Of a stretch of DNA of 64,000 nt, positions 18,301-26,215 are shown piece by piece. The translations under genes and the position numbers were made by a program. The DNA lies in the NCBI RefSeq assembly GCF_046156175.1, contig NZ_JAYLVL010000002.1, positions 186,001 to 250,000 of the forward strand, in the 5' to 3' direction. Source of the stretch: Lacisediminihabitans sp046156175. Its GTDB lineage: Bacteria > Actinomycetota > Actinomycetes > Actinomycetales > Microbacteriaceae. Within the stretch, counting starts at the first letter, position 1. Each line of letters starts with the position of its first letter. The notes under the pieces were generated by a model that saw only the letters and a list, made by a program, of their open reading frames with translations, made no database searches and was not told the origin of the DNA.

Positions 18301-19805
18301 TGGGCGCCCTTGCCGGCAAGGCGATCGGCGACGAGGCCCTCGATCGCGGAGAGGAGCTGGGACCCGCTCGCCGCACTGTCGGCGAGGTGGCTGACCTCGA
18401 GCGGGCTGTGCGGAGACGAGGTGTGCGGCATCCACTTGAGCCACTCGAGTTCTCGGGACCAGGCGGGACTCACCAGGGCGGCGACGACGAGCTCCGCCGG
18501 GGAGTGCAGCGCGGTGATCTGCACGAGTACAGAATTGACCGAGCCGAGGGTCGCAGAGGGGGGGCCGGCGATGCCGAGTGCCCCGGAGTCGAACAGGTTG
18601 TCGATGATCGGCACGCCGGCGATCAGGCGGTTGTCCTCGACCACGGTGTCGAGGCGGCTCTGGAACTCGGGGAGCATCTCGCCCTTGGGCTGGGTGGCGA
18701 CGATGTTCCTGGACGCCATCGTGCCGATGCCGATGCGCACGTTGAGGAATGACCAGTGCTCCGGGCGACGGGTCCAGAGCAGCGGACCGCGACGGATCGC
18801 CTGGTCGAATGCCTGCTCGGTGGAGGGTGACTCGTTGATGCGCAGTTCGAGTTCCCTCACCCGCTCTTCGTCGAGCTGGGTGGTGAGCGAGGCGAGGTGC
18901 ACATCGAACTTGCCGATGGCCTTCTTGAGGCGACGCTTCTCGCGGGTCTTGCCGGTCATGAAGTTGCCGATCAGCATGATCGGTGACATCGCGACGAAAA
19001 TGAGGGATGTCGCCGAGCCGGATATCGCGAACATCGCACCGCCCATGAGCACCGGCGCTATCATCGCCAGCAGTGGGAACGGCTGGTCCTGTTTCTCTGC
19101 CGGCACGGCCGGCCCGGCGAACTCCTGGCCGGCATAGCGCCGCTCCACCTTCGGCGAGCGGTTGAAGAAGACGGGTCCCGCGGTCGGTGCCACTCCGCTC
19201 TGAACGGCGGAGTCCGCGACGGTGACGCGAACCTCGGAGTCGCCGATGAGCAGAGTCTCCTCTTTCTCGATGCGGAGGCGGGTGACGATCCCGCCGTCGA
19301 CGACGACCCCGTTGGCCGAGCCGAGGTCCACCACCTCCACCACCGAGGAGACCTCGAAGCGCACGTGACGCTTGGAGACGAGCGGATCGTGGAGGGTGAT
19401 GTCTGCGGCATCCTCCCGCCCGAGCACGGTGGTGCCCGCGGCGAGCGGGAATTCGCGCCCGGCATCCGGCCCAGAGACGACAGTGAGGGTCGCGATCGTC
19501 GGCGCCTTGCCCGAGGCGGGAGGCTGGTAGTAGGTGCCGGCATCAGCGATGCTCACGGTGGCTCCGCTGCCGATCCAGGCTTCGCCGAGAGGAGCATCCG
19601 GGGGCAGGAGGAGCGCCTCGGTCTGCCCAGGGAGGGTGGCGTGCAGGGTGAGGACGCGCTGCGGATCCGGCTTCGCTGCTGCAGCATGCGGATCGAGCCG
19701 GGCGATCGTCGCCGCCACATCCGAGATGCTCGCCGAGGCATCCGCCGTGACGACGATGTCGTCAGTGACTCCGGATGCCCGCCGAAGGGTCAGCTTGAGA
19801 CGCAC
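15315..19805 (-). CDS. eccC: EccC/EssC-type T7SS motor ATPase with N-terminal FHA domain
   Basis: This is the motor of type VII secretion, an inner-membrane FtsK/SpoIIIE-type ATPase that recognises WXG100 substrates. The 1,496-residue protein has an N-terminal beta-rich segment (1-90), an FHA domain near residues 100-195 (VLGREDAADITLHDP, then LVSKRHVRFEV), two close membrane segments around 245-285 (PLLAMIAPVLMGGAMFAI), and three ATPase domains. Walker A motifs are GGTTGAGKSEF near 718, GTGGSGKSAVL near 1042, and a degenerate GPPASGRSNAL near 1320 in which Lys is Arg. Walker B of domain 1 reads VTFLFVDYKGGSAF. The FHA fusion recalls Firmicutes EssC more than mycobacterial EccC. EccB, EccD, EccE and mycosin genes are not in the window. 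Confidence 0.9.
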   Translation of the reverse strand: MRLKLTLRRASGVTDDIVVTADASASISDVAATIARLDPHAAAAKPDPQRVLTLHATLPGQTEALLLPPDAPLGEAWIGSGATVSIADAGTYYQPPASGKAPTIATLTVVSGPDAGREFPLAAGTTVLGREDAADITLHDPLVSKRHVRFEVSSVVEVVDLGSANGVVVDGGIVTRLRIEKEETLLIGDSEVRVTVADSAVQSGVAPTAGPVFFNRSPKVERRYAGQEFAGPAVPAEKQDQPFPLLAMIAPVLMGGAMFAISGSATSLIFVAMSPIMLIGNFMTGKTREKRRLKKAIGKFDVHLASLTTQLDEERVRELELRINESPSTEQAFDQAIRRGPLLWTRRPEHWSFLNVRIGIGTMASRNIVATQPKGEMLPEFQSRLDTVVEDNRLIAGVPIIDNLFDSGALGIAGPPSATLGSVNSVLVQITALHSPAELVVAALVSPAWSRELEWLKWMPHTSSPHSPLEVSHLADSAASGSQLLSAIEGLVADRLAGKGAQRRGAMEQEGAALERGAEVGSANTTVGTPSPVPAIVLLISDDVAVDRARLVQLAEQAADAGVYPIWVAPSVPALPAVCRTYLHLEPQSALGTVGLVRLGETITEVETEQVDSARALDFAKQLAPVIDAGAVVADSSDIPRSVSMITLLGHELIETSDAVIDRWRQNASMHDRTPGAVPKPRRAGKLRAIIGSAGVDPLHLDLRTQGPHALVGGTTGAGKSEFLQAWVLGMAAEYSPDRVTFLFVDYKGGSAFADCVSLPHTVGLVTDLSPHLVRRALTSLRAELHYREHLLNRKKAKDLLELEKRGDPDSPPALVLVIDEFAALVGDVPEFVDGVVDIAQRGRSLGIHLIMATQRPAGVIKDNLRANTNLRIALRMADESDSQDVVGIKDAAHFDPAIPGRGVAKTGPGRLALFQSGYAGGWTSREPENADIEVAELRFGGENRWEDLTASTVDEARDLGPTDQQKLVASIVKANGDAQIPPPRRPWLDELAGLYDLGRLPQRTDSELLLGVSDIAERQQQLPTYFRPDVDGHLSIFGTGGSGKSAVLRTLAAAAAITPRGGPVKVYGIDFGSGSLRMLETLPHVGAVIAGDDSERIIRLFRMLQAELEDRGPRFAAANASSIVEYRRLANRPQEPRILLLIDGFPNFRNDFEIPAGRSIWYDVFKDILSDGRQLGIHVALTADRAGAVPASIGSSIQRKVVLRLADDGYGMLDVPSDILGSKSPAGRAIVDGFETQIAILGGSSSVSEQASATKSLAEAMVRAGVASAPGIGSLPKEYADAELPPAIAGEPVLGISDVDLGPLGFDPVGTFLLAGPPASGRSNALHALARSVQRFDPDARLYYLGNARSPLSQAMPWTGSATTVEAVAALAKDLSAAIADADTEGRIVVLIESIGDYLQTPADGAIVELARAAKRSDHLVIAEAEMSAWGSSWPLLGEFKNGRRGFLLQPETVEGDIILKTQLPRINKSEFPPGRGMYIAKGKSARVQLPLVEG

Positions 19806-19873
19806 GTTCTTCCTCCCCCGAGGCGACCTGCTGGGCGCTCAGGCAAGTATAGGGAGAAGAGAGAGAGACAAAC

Positions 19874-20368
19874 TCACTCGTTGCAGTCACGGTCATCGCG
19901 GTTCTCCCACCACCAGCGCGGAGCCTGTCCCGCTCCCCCGCTGTCACGGTAGGAGAGCAACAGGAAAAAGGCCAGAGCGACGATGAAGGCGATCACCGCG
20001 ACGGCGACCGCGAAGGGGCCGACCGCATTGGACCCGAAGAAGAGCAAGGAGAGCAGCGGACGTCCCTTGCCGAGGGAGTAGAGGGTCGATCCGCTGACCA
20101 GGAAGAAGAAGTAGGTGATGACGGCGGTGATCAGGGAGGCAGCCAGCACGGATCCCCGGCGGCGGCCGAAGGTGACGAGAAGGGCATACAGCGCAGCGGT
20201 CGCCGCGGCGAACATCGTCGGCGCGATCAGCGGTCCGGCATCCCGCTCGGTGAGCACCTCACGGTCGGCATACAGGCTGATGATGCCGCTGGCGGCGATC
20301 GCAAGCGCGAGGAAGAGCACGACGGCGAACACTGCGATCATGCTCGCGTAGCGCGTGCGTGCATCCAC
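19874..20368 (-). CDS. Four-TM membrane protein upstream of eccC
   Basis: The 164-residue protein has four predicted membrane segments (for example SMIAVFAVVLFLALAIAASG and AVAVAVIAFIVALAFFLLL) and a short polar C-terminus with APRWWWENRDD. It starts with GTG at 20368, 9 bp after the stop of the previous membrane gene and 68 bp before eccC, so the three genes may be co-transcribed. It may belong to a small uncharacterised actinobacterial membrane family (DUF6121-like); I am not certain. A role in secretion is inferred from position only. Confidence 0.6.
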   Translation of the reverse strand: MDARTRYASMIAVFAVVLFLALAIAASGIISLYADREVLTERDAGPLIAPTMFAAATAALYALLVTFGRRRGSVLAASLITAVITYFFFLVSGSTLYSLGKGRPLLSLLFFGSNAVGPFAVAVAVIAFIVALAFFLLLSYRDSGGAGQAPRWWWENRDDRDCNE

Positions 20369-20377
20369 CCGGTCGAG

Positions 20378-21250
20378 CTAGATCGTTGTGGCGGGCGTCG
20401 CGTAGCGCGACTTCTCGTACTCCGCCGTGCGCTCGGCGGACTCCCGATCGAAGGTGTCGCGCGCCTCGAGGTTGCGCACCTTCACCTTGCGCCCTCGAGC
20501 GCTGATGAGCGCTCCCATCCACATGGATACCTCGCGGGCGAGCAGCGCCGCCGCGATGATGAAGGGGCTGGTGAGCGCGACCGAGAAGAGTCGGGCGGCG
20601 CTGTTCGGGGTGAGGGCGAAGACGTTGTTGACCAGGAGACTGGTGCCGACGGATCCGAAGTAGACGACGAGCCCGACGAGGAGGCTCCCCAGTACATAGC
20701 TCCACCAGGATGCCCGATTGGCGAGCAGCACGACGATGACGAAACCGATGAAGAAGAAAGCGATGGGCGTGTAGTACGCCAACGAGCCGAAGAAGTCGAA
20801 GCGGAATGCGCCGATCTCCACCGAGTGAATCGCCGCGATGGCCACCGCGTACAGCGCAGCGAAAACCACGCTCGACAGCAGGGCGATCAGCACGCCGAAT
20901 CCGCGGTTGCCCTTGCGGCGAGGCGGCACCGGCGAAGGCACATAGATCGTCTGCATGGAAGCGGCGGAGGTCGCAGCGAGCGGAACGGATGCGGGCTCAC
21001 GCTCGGTCACGGTGGTTTCCGCCGCGGCCGGATCGGAGGTCGCTACGACCGGCTCAGAATCGGACGGCGAGGAAGCCGTGGTGAGGGTCGCCGGAGGTGC
21101 AGCCGGCGGAACCTCGACGAGGTCGTACACCGGCTCCTGCCCCGCAGTCGCCGGCAACTCCTCCGCCGGCACGATTTCGCCGTCGATGTCTGGTCCGTCG
21201 ACGCGTTTCGGAGGCTGGTTCGCAGCGGTCTCGGGCGTGTTGTCGCTCAT
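20378..21250 (-). CDS. Membrane protein with long acidic/proline-rich N-terminus
   Basis: The 290-residue protein has a disordered N-terminal half (about residues 1-115, rich in Pro, Ala, Glu and Thr) and then four membrane segments such as GVLIALLSSVVFAALYAVAI and IAFFFIGFVIVVLLANRA. It ends with a charged cytoplasmic tail (NLEARDTFDRESAERTAEYE). ATG at 21250 is preferred over an in-frame GTG nine bases upstream because AAGGAG abuts that GTG and is 8 nt from the ATG. The TM half is laid out like the next gene, suggesting distant paralogy. It lies 99 bp after pilO, at the pilus/T7SS boundary. The function is unknown. Confidence 0.65.
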   Translation of the reverse strand: MSDNTPETAANQPPKRVDGPDIDGEIVPAEELPATAGQEPVYDLVEVPPAAPPATLTTASSPSDSEPVVATSDPAAAETTVTEREPASVPLAATSAASMQTIYVPSPVPPRRKGNRGFGVLIALLSSVVFAALYAVAIAAIHSVEIGAFRFDFFGSLAYYTPIAFFFIGFVIVVLLANRASWWSYVLGSLLVGLVVYFGSVGTSLLVNNVFALTPNSAARLFSVALTSPFIIAAALLAREVSMWMGALISARGRKVKVRNLEARDTFDRESAERTAEYEKSRYATPATTI

Positions 21251-21349
21251 CGGTGCCACTCCTTACGGGCCGGCCGGGGCATCCCGGCAGTTCACGTCAC
21301 TCTAGCAATGACGGGGAACTGCCGGGAGTTCGGCTCGCGCGGGGAGTGG

Positions 21350-22051
21350 TTACGGGGTGGTGGCTGCCGCGCCGCTAGCCGTCGTCGCCGCCGCCGCCGG
21401 GTCCGCCAATGCGTAGACGTTACCTGCAAGATCGCCTGTGAACACGCCGCCCACACTGGCTACGGTGAGGGTCGTCACCAGAAACAGCCGCGGTCCCGAC
21501 TGCAGTGCCCCGGCGAAGGCCATCACCTGGTCATAGCTTCCACTGACGGAGACCTGAATCGGTATCACAAACAGTCCGCTTGACGGGTTCGCAGGCGTCA
21601 CCGAGGGAGCCACCGTACCGGCCGCCGGCGCCGAGGCGCTCGGAGAGGGTGTGGGGGTTGCGGCTGGCGTTCCAGCGGTCGCCGCTGGCGCTGCGACGAC
21701 AGGCGCGACGTAGGCGGAGACCCCACTTACTGCGACGCTTCTCAGCGTGATCCCTTGGGCGTCCCCATATTCCTTAATGGTGCGCAGGAAGACGGGCATA
21801 TCCGCGGTGGCCGGTATGGAACCGCGGAGCGTGTCGAGCTCCCCCTGGGTGACGCTGATGTTCTCGAACTGCTTCTTCAACGCGACAAGCTTTGTCGCAT
21901 TGAGGTCATTCGCGGAAGTGACGCTGGCACGGTCCTCGTCGGCGGATGCAACTTGAGAGAGGATCGGAGAGACTCCCACTATCCAGCCGAGGATTCCGAC
22001 AAGGGCGATGGCCCCGAGGATCGCCAAGGTGAGGATACGGTCGCGGTTCAT
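21350..22051 (-). CDS. pilO: Type IV pilus assembly protein PilO
   Basis: PilO forms the inner-membrane alignment complex with PilN and PilM. The 233-residue protein has one N-terminal membrane helix (LTLAILGAIALVGILGWIVG), a coiled coil (about residues 40-70) and a periplasm-facing ferredoxin-like domain (DMPVFLRTIKEYGDAQGITL; FVIPIQVSVSGSYDQVMAFA). A Pro/Ala/Ser/Thr-rich insert around residues 120-150 and an Ala/Thr-rich tail are unusual. It overlaps pilN by 4 bp and is the last gene of the pil operon. Confidence 0.88.
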   Translation of the reverse strand: MNRDRILTLAILGAIALVGILGWIVGVSPILSQVASADEDRASVTSANDLNATKLVALKKQFENISVTQGELDTLRGSIPATADMPVFLRTIKEYGDAQGITLRSVAVSGVSAYVAPVVAAPAATAGTPAATPTPSPSASAPAAGTVAPSVTPANPSSGLFVIPIQVSVSGSYDQVMAFAGALQSGPRLFLVTTLTVASVGGVFTGDLAGNVYALADPAAAATTASGAAATTP

Positions 22052-22734
22052 TTCTTCGCTGCTTTCACCGGGGCGAAGCGCTGGGAAAGCGCATCTGAAT
22101 TGACCAGGAGGTCGACTTCGACCGTGTAGTGACCGGTCACCTCGACCAGAGTTACGCTGCCTGGCATTGCGGCGACGAAACCTTTCATCTTGGCGAGATT
22201 GTCGAGCCAGTCAGAGATGGGCTGCTGGGGGCTGTCCGCGGTGATCTTGACGTCAGCGATATGACTCGGTGTCAGGGTGTCCGTTGAGGCAACCGGAGCT
22301 ACCGCGGCGCTTCCCGTCTCTGCGGTGAAAGCCGTAATGGTAGTCCCCGCCGGAAGGGTCGCCCTCACACTCTCGAGATATGGCGCCCAGAGTATTTCGT
22401 CTGCAGCGGCAATGGGCTGCGACAACTTGATCTGGTCGACTTGACTCTGAAGCGTTGTCACATCGCTGTATTTCGCACGAGCCAGAGTGAGGAGGCTGCT
22501 ACGAGACTGCTCATTCGCGAGTTGGGCGTTCGCGGTGAACAGCGCGAAGGTCGCGCCAACGGTAGCGAGGATTGCGAGCACGACAACGATCACTAGTCCG
22601 GCAAGAAGTCGACGTCTCAACGCCCGAGACTTCTGCCCTTCCCCGACCTCTCGGGGCAGCAGGTGAACTCGCGGCATCCCCCCGAGGATGAGCGAAGCGT
22701 CGACCGAGGGCCGACCGAGTGTGATGGCGCTCAT
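22048..22734 (-). CDS. pilN: Type IV pilus assembly protein PilN
   Basis: PilN links cytoplasmic PilM to PilO. The 228-residue protein has a cytoplasmic N-terminus with PRVHLLPREVGEG, corresponding to the INLLP motif through which PilN binds PilM, then a single membrane helix (LLAGLVIVVVLAILATVGAT) and an extracytoplasmic coiled coil plus alpha-beta domain. It overlaps pilM and pilO by 4 bp each. The N-terminal 20 residues before the motif are longer than in proteobacterial PilN. Confidence 0.88.
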   Translation of the reverse strand: MSAITLGRPSVDASLILGGMPRVHLLPREVGEGQKSRALRRRLLAGLVIVVVLAILATVGATFALFTANAQLANEQSRSSLLTLARAKYSDVTTLQSQVDQIKLSQPIAAADEILWAPYLESVRATLPAGTTITAFTAETGSAAVAPVASTDTLTPSHIADVKITADSPQQPISDWLDNLAKMKGFVAAMPGSVTLVEVTGHYTVEVDLLVNSDALSQRFAPVKAAKK

Positions 22735-23783
22735 GCGGCTGTCCCCAGCGCGAGACCGATTGCTACTGTCATGGACGAATCCACGCCTCTCTCTTTCATC
22801 GACTTGTCTGCCTGGCGCCCGATCGCGATGTTTCCGAAGGGATCACCCGCCGAGACGGGCAGCCTGGTGTATTCCGAAACCGCTGCACCGAAGCCTCCGA
22901 GCGCTGAGCCGCCCCCCGAGAGCACGACGCGTTCGATCGTGTTGCTCGCCCCCGTGGAGGCGAAGTAGGTGAGGGTGTTGCGGAGGCTGGTGATGAGCTC
23001 GCCGGTCGTCTCGAAGATGATTCCCACGGCGGCGTTCTCCTCAGCGGTCGTCGGCGCCGTGGCCAGCCCGAGCGCCCGTTTGGCACGCTCCGCTACCTCC
23101 ATCGACACCCCCATCCGACTGGAAAGAGCGTGGGTGAGGTCATCACCTCCGGTGGGGATAATTCGTACGAAGCGAGGAACCCCATCGGAGGAGACCACGA
23201 CGGTCGTCGTCGTGGCGCCGACGTCGATCATCGCGGAGGTACCGTTGAGCTGCGAGCCGCGAAGGAGGATGCGACTGAGAGCGAAGGGGATCAGGTCGAC
23301 CGCGACCGGGTTGAGTCCGGCGAGTTGCACGGCCTTCACGTTGCCGAGCACCGCCTCCTTGAGCGCGGCGACCAGCAGTCCGTTGACGACCGGCCCGTTG
23401 GCATCCACCCCCTCGCTGATCGGGTAGAAGTCGAGGAGGGCGTCCTCCGTCGGAAAGGGCAGCATCTCCTGCACGTGGAACGGGAGAGATTCGCGGATGC
23501 GATTGAGCGGCGCTTTCGGCACGCTCAGGTCGCGCGCGAGCACCCGTGAATTGCCGATTCCCAGCACGACGTTCTTCGTGCTGAAGCCACCCGCAGACCA
23601 CAGTTGCTTGAGCACGGTCGCGACGGTCGCCGGCTCGGCGACTTCGCCGCGGTTGACCGCTCCGGGCGGCAGGGGAAGCGAGTGATAGCGCAGAAGCTCC
23701 GGGCGCGACTTCGATGCCGCGCCGAGCTCCGCTGCCCGAATGCCATTTGCGCTGATGTCGAGTCCGACAATTGTTTTCGCCAT
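22731..23783 (-). CDS. pilM: Type IV pilus assembly protein PilM (actin-like ATPase)
   Basis: PilM is a cytoplasmic FtsA/actin-fold ATPase that nucleates the PilMNO ring. The 350-residue protein opens MAKTIVGLDISANGIRAAEL (phosphate-1 loop), has MIDVGATTTTVVVSSDGVP (phosphate-2) and VVLSGGGSALGGFGAAVSEY (adenosine loop), all expected for the fold. It follows pilD by 24 bp and overlaps pilN by 4 bp. The length matches PilM of other bacteria. Confidence 0.92.
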   Translation of the reverse strand: MAKTIVGLDISANGIRAAELGAASKSRPELLRYHSLPLPPGAVNRGEVAEPATVATVLKQLWSAGGFSTKNVVLGIGNSRVLARDLSVPKAPLNRIRESLPFHVQEMLPFPTEDALLDFYPISEGVDANGPVVNGLLVAALKEAVLGNVKAVQLAGLNPVAVDLIPFALSRILLRGSQLNGTSAMIDVGATTTTVVVSSDGVPRFVRIIPTGGDDLTHALSSRMGVSMEVAERAKRALGLATAPTTAEENAAVGIIFETTGELITSLRNTLTYFASTGASNTIERVVLSGGGSALGGFGAAVSEYTRLPVSAGDPFGNIAIGRQADKSMKERGVDSSMTVAIGLALGTAA

Positions 23784-23807
23784 TTTTCCCCCTGTGTGAT
23801 GCGTGTG

Positions 23808-24641
23808 CTAGGCGACCGTGAGGTCGAATACTGAAAGGTAGCTCGCGAAGACCGCGTTGCCGACGACGATTCCGAGCCATGCTCCCGCGAACATCCACGG
23901 CCCGAACGGGATCCCGCTTTTGCGCCCCGCGCGCTTAGTCGCGAGAAGAATGATCGAGAAGCCCCCAGCCAGCAGGAAGGCGCTGAACGCACCCACGGCG
24001 ACGGCTCCCCAGCCCGCCCAGCCCAGATAGATACCGAGCACGCCGGCCAGCTTGACATCCCCGAGACCCATGCCTCCGGGGTAGACGAGAGCCATCACGA
24101 GATAGAAGAGGAACAAGCCCGCCATGGCAATGCCCGACCCGATCAACGGGCCGAAGTCCCCGGACAGGATGCTCGCCGCGCCGAAGAGGGCAGCGCTCAC
24201 GGCATAGGCGGGAATGACGATGACGTTGGGGAGTTTGTGCACGTCGAGGTCGATGAGTGCAAGCGCGATGGTGATCGCGGCCAGGTAGAGGAAGGCGACC
24301 ATGACGAGTACCGCCGCGACCGCGCCAGCGGATGTCGTGGCCGCAAACGCCGCAGGGGCGAAGCCGAGCGCCACCAGGGCGAAGGAGACCGAGGTGGCGA
24401 GTTCTACCAGGGGGTAGCGAGCCGAGATGGGTGCCGCGCAATTCCGGCACTTGCCCCGGAGAAGGAGCCAGGACAGCACCGGGATGTTGTCGTAGGGCTT
24501 GATCTCGTGCTCGCAATTGGGGCATGCGCTCGGTGGCGACACTATGGACTTGCCGATCGGAACTCGATAGACGACGACGTTAAGGAAGGAACCGAGAAGC
24601 AGTCCGAGCACTGCCGCGAGGACGACGGTCACGGCGATCAC
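23808..24641 (-). CDS. pilD: Prepilin leader peptidase / N-methyltransferase PilD
   Basis: This aspartic membrane protease cleaves prepilins after Gly and methylates the new N-terminus. The 277-residue protein has the N-terminal tetracysteine motif (CPNCEHEIKPYDNIPVLSW, then GKCRNCAAPIS) needed for methylation, and both catalytic Asp contexts, ALIDLDVHKLPN and GGMGLGDVKLAG, in a protein with about eight membrane segments. GTG at 24641 overlaps the stop of the lectin-bearing gene (GTGA) and has AAGGAG 9 nt upstream. It would process the five class III-signal proteins encoded just upstream. Confidence 0.93.
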   Translation of the reverse strand: MIAVTVVLAAVLGLLLGSFLNVVVYRVPIGKSIVSPPSACPNCEHEIKPYDNIPVLSWLLLRGKCRNCAAPISARYPLVELATSVSFALVALGFAPAAFAATTSAGAVAAVLVMVAFLYLAAITIALALIDLDVHKLPNVIVIPAYAVSAALFGAASILSGDFGPLIGSGIAMAGLFLFYLVMALVYPGGMGLGDVKLAGVLGIYLGWAGWGAVAVGAFSAFLLAGGFSIILLATKRAGRKSGIPFGPWMFAGAWLGIVVGNAVFASYLSVFDLTVA

Positions 24642-26215
24642 TTGCTGTACTCCTTGTAACCACTCACGTCGGAATCGCTATAGATAGCGGGCGCATTCCA
24701 CTTCTGCTCGAGACCACCGTTGCAGCCGGTAACGATCATCTTCGACCACTGACCGCTGGTGTAGGTATCCGTGGCATCGACCGCAAGGCAGCGACCGAGG
24801 TAGTCGGTGAAGAGATAGCTGGTGGCATACGTGCCGGTGTTGAGAAACCGTGTCCATCGCTGCGTCGTCGTGTTCCCGTTGTTGCAGAGCGTAAAAGTAA
24901 CCAGTTTGCCGCCAGCCGACGGGGTCGTGAGGCAGTTCTTCTTGGCCGCGTCGCCCTGGTCGTAGACCACGATCTGCTGATTACCAAGGGACGCACTCGG
25001 GAGAGTCGGCTCGGTGTAGAACCATTTGTGGTTCCAGTTGAGTTTCGTTCCCGTGCCCGTGGGGTCCTGCTTGCACGGGTACGAAATCATGAACGCCTTC
25101 CCAATGCTCTGGTCAGTGACGTCGGCGCAACGACCAAACTCCTTGTAGTTGACCATCTGATTGGTGTTGTAGCTCGCCGCACCTGCTCCCACTGCGGTCG
25201 TCGGAGTGAACCCGCCGCCCGTGGTGGTGCTCACTGTGAGAACCACATCGGTAGCCGGGGTCGCGGAACTGAGGTAGAAGTTGGAGTAGTCGGTGTTGTT
25301 TGCCTGCTGGCCCTGCCAGGTATTCGAGCCGAACCAGCTCCACAGCTGGTTCCAACGGGTCGCATCCGAGCGACAGACCGCGAGGACCGCATTCCCGGCG
25401 AGCGCAGCTGTCTTACCGGCATTCGTCGGGCTGGAAATACAGAGGGGCGAGGTGAGCAGAGAACTAGCGAGTTTGATCTCGTAATCGACGTCATACACCC
25501 AGAGTTGGGTGGCGTCGTTCGCTGACTTGCAGTTGGCCGCCGACTTGAAGACGATCGTGGCACCAACGACTGCCGAGCTCGCCTGGAGGCAAAAGCCGTT
25601 GTTGTAGTCATAGATACGTCCGCCGGCGATGTTGACGTTGGACACTTTGAACTTGTACACCGCCGAGATGTAGCGATTTCCATAGGCGGCATCTGCCTGG
25701 CCGGGTACTGCCGCTCCGATGCCGTCGGCGAGAGCCAGGGCGAAGAGTGGCTGCGTGGTTCCCGAGAGCACGCTGCCCGCGCAGTCCATGTCATTCGCGT
25801 CCTGCCACGCGGTGTCCTTGCCGGTGGGGTCGACCATGAAATATTTCATGACGACGGAGTAGGTCGAGGTGGCGTCGTTTCCATCGACCTTTCCCGCAAC
25901 CGTGCAGGGCAGCTTCGAGCGGATGCCCGTTGTCTTTCCCGTGGCGATATCCGTCTGCGCCAGGGATCGAACGACTCCAAGTGACGCTTGAATGCCTGCC
26001 TGGGCAGCGTAGACCGTGCGCGTGTTCTTCTGCGCAGTGAAGACGGGTGTCGCTTGGGAGAGGATCACGCTGAGCAACACCACGGACAGCCCCGCCACTA
26101 ACAGCATGAAGAGGATCGCTGTCAGCAGTGCGACGCCCGCCTCGCTCTGTTCGCGGTCACGTCGTCGAGCCGCGATAGCGCGAACCGCGTCGAAGAGCCG
26201 GGTGATCGCCATCAT
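24638..26215 (-). CDS. PilX-like pilus protein with C-terminal ricin-type beta-trefoil lectin repeats
   Basis: The 525-residue protein has a basic N-terminus and one hydrophobic segment (GVALLTAILFMLLVAGLSVV, residues 27-46) as in PilX minor pilus proteins, followed by a helix and a large extracellular part. From about residue 205 it contains five lobes, each with two Cys 16-22 residues apart and then a ricin-type QxW-like motif: QLW 237, QLW 290, HKW 396, QRW 452, QKW 504, with Cys pairs 209/229, 259/281, 363/381, 428/444 and 476/498. This pattern fits two beta-trefoil (ricin B) domains, the third lobe of the first being degenerate. It is probably a pilus-associated carbohydrate-binding adhesin. 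It overlaps pilW-like and pilD genes by 4 bp. Confidence 0.8.
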   Translation of the reverse strand: MMAITRLFDAVRAIAARRRDREQSEAGVALLTAILFMLLVAGLSVVLLSVILSQATPVFTAQKNTRTVYAAQAGIQASLGVVRSLAQTDIATGKTTGIRSKLPCTVAGKVDGNDATSTYSVVMKYFMVDPTGKDTAWQDANDMDCAGSVLSGTTQPLFALALADGIGAAVPGQADAAYGNRYISAVYKFKVSNVNIAGGRIYDYNNGFCLQASSAVVGATIVFKSAANCKSANDATQLWVYDVDYEIKLASSLLTSPLCISSPTNAGKTAALAGNAVLAVCRSDATRWNQLWSWFGSNTWQGQQANNTDYSNFYLSSATPATDVVLTVSTTTGGGFTPTTAVGAGAASYNTNQMVNYKEFGRCADVTDQSIGKAFMISYPCKQDPTGTGTKLNWNHKWFYTEPTLPSASLGNQQIVVYDQGDAAKKNCLTTPSAGGKLVTFTLCNNGNTTTQRWTRFLNTGTYATSYLFTDYLGRCLAVDATDTYTSGQWSKMIVTGCNGGLEQKWNAPAIYSDSDVSGYKEYSK

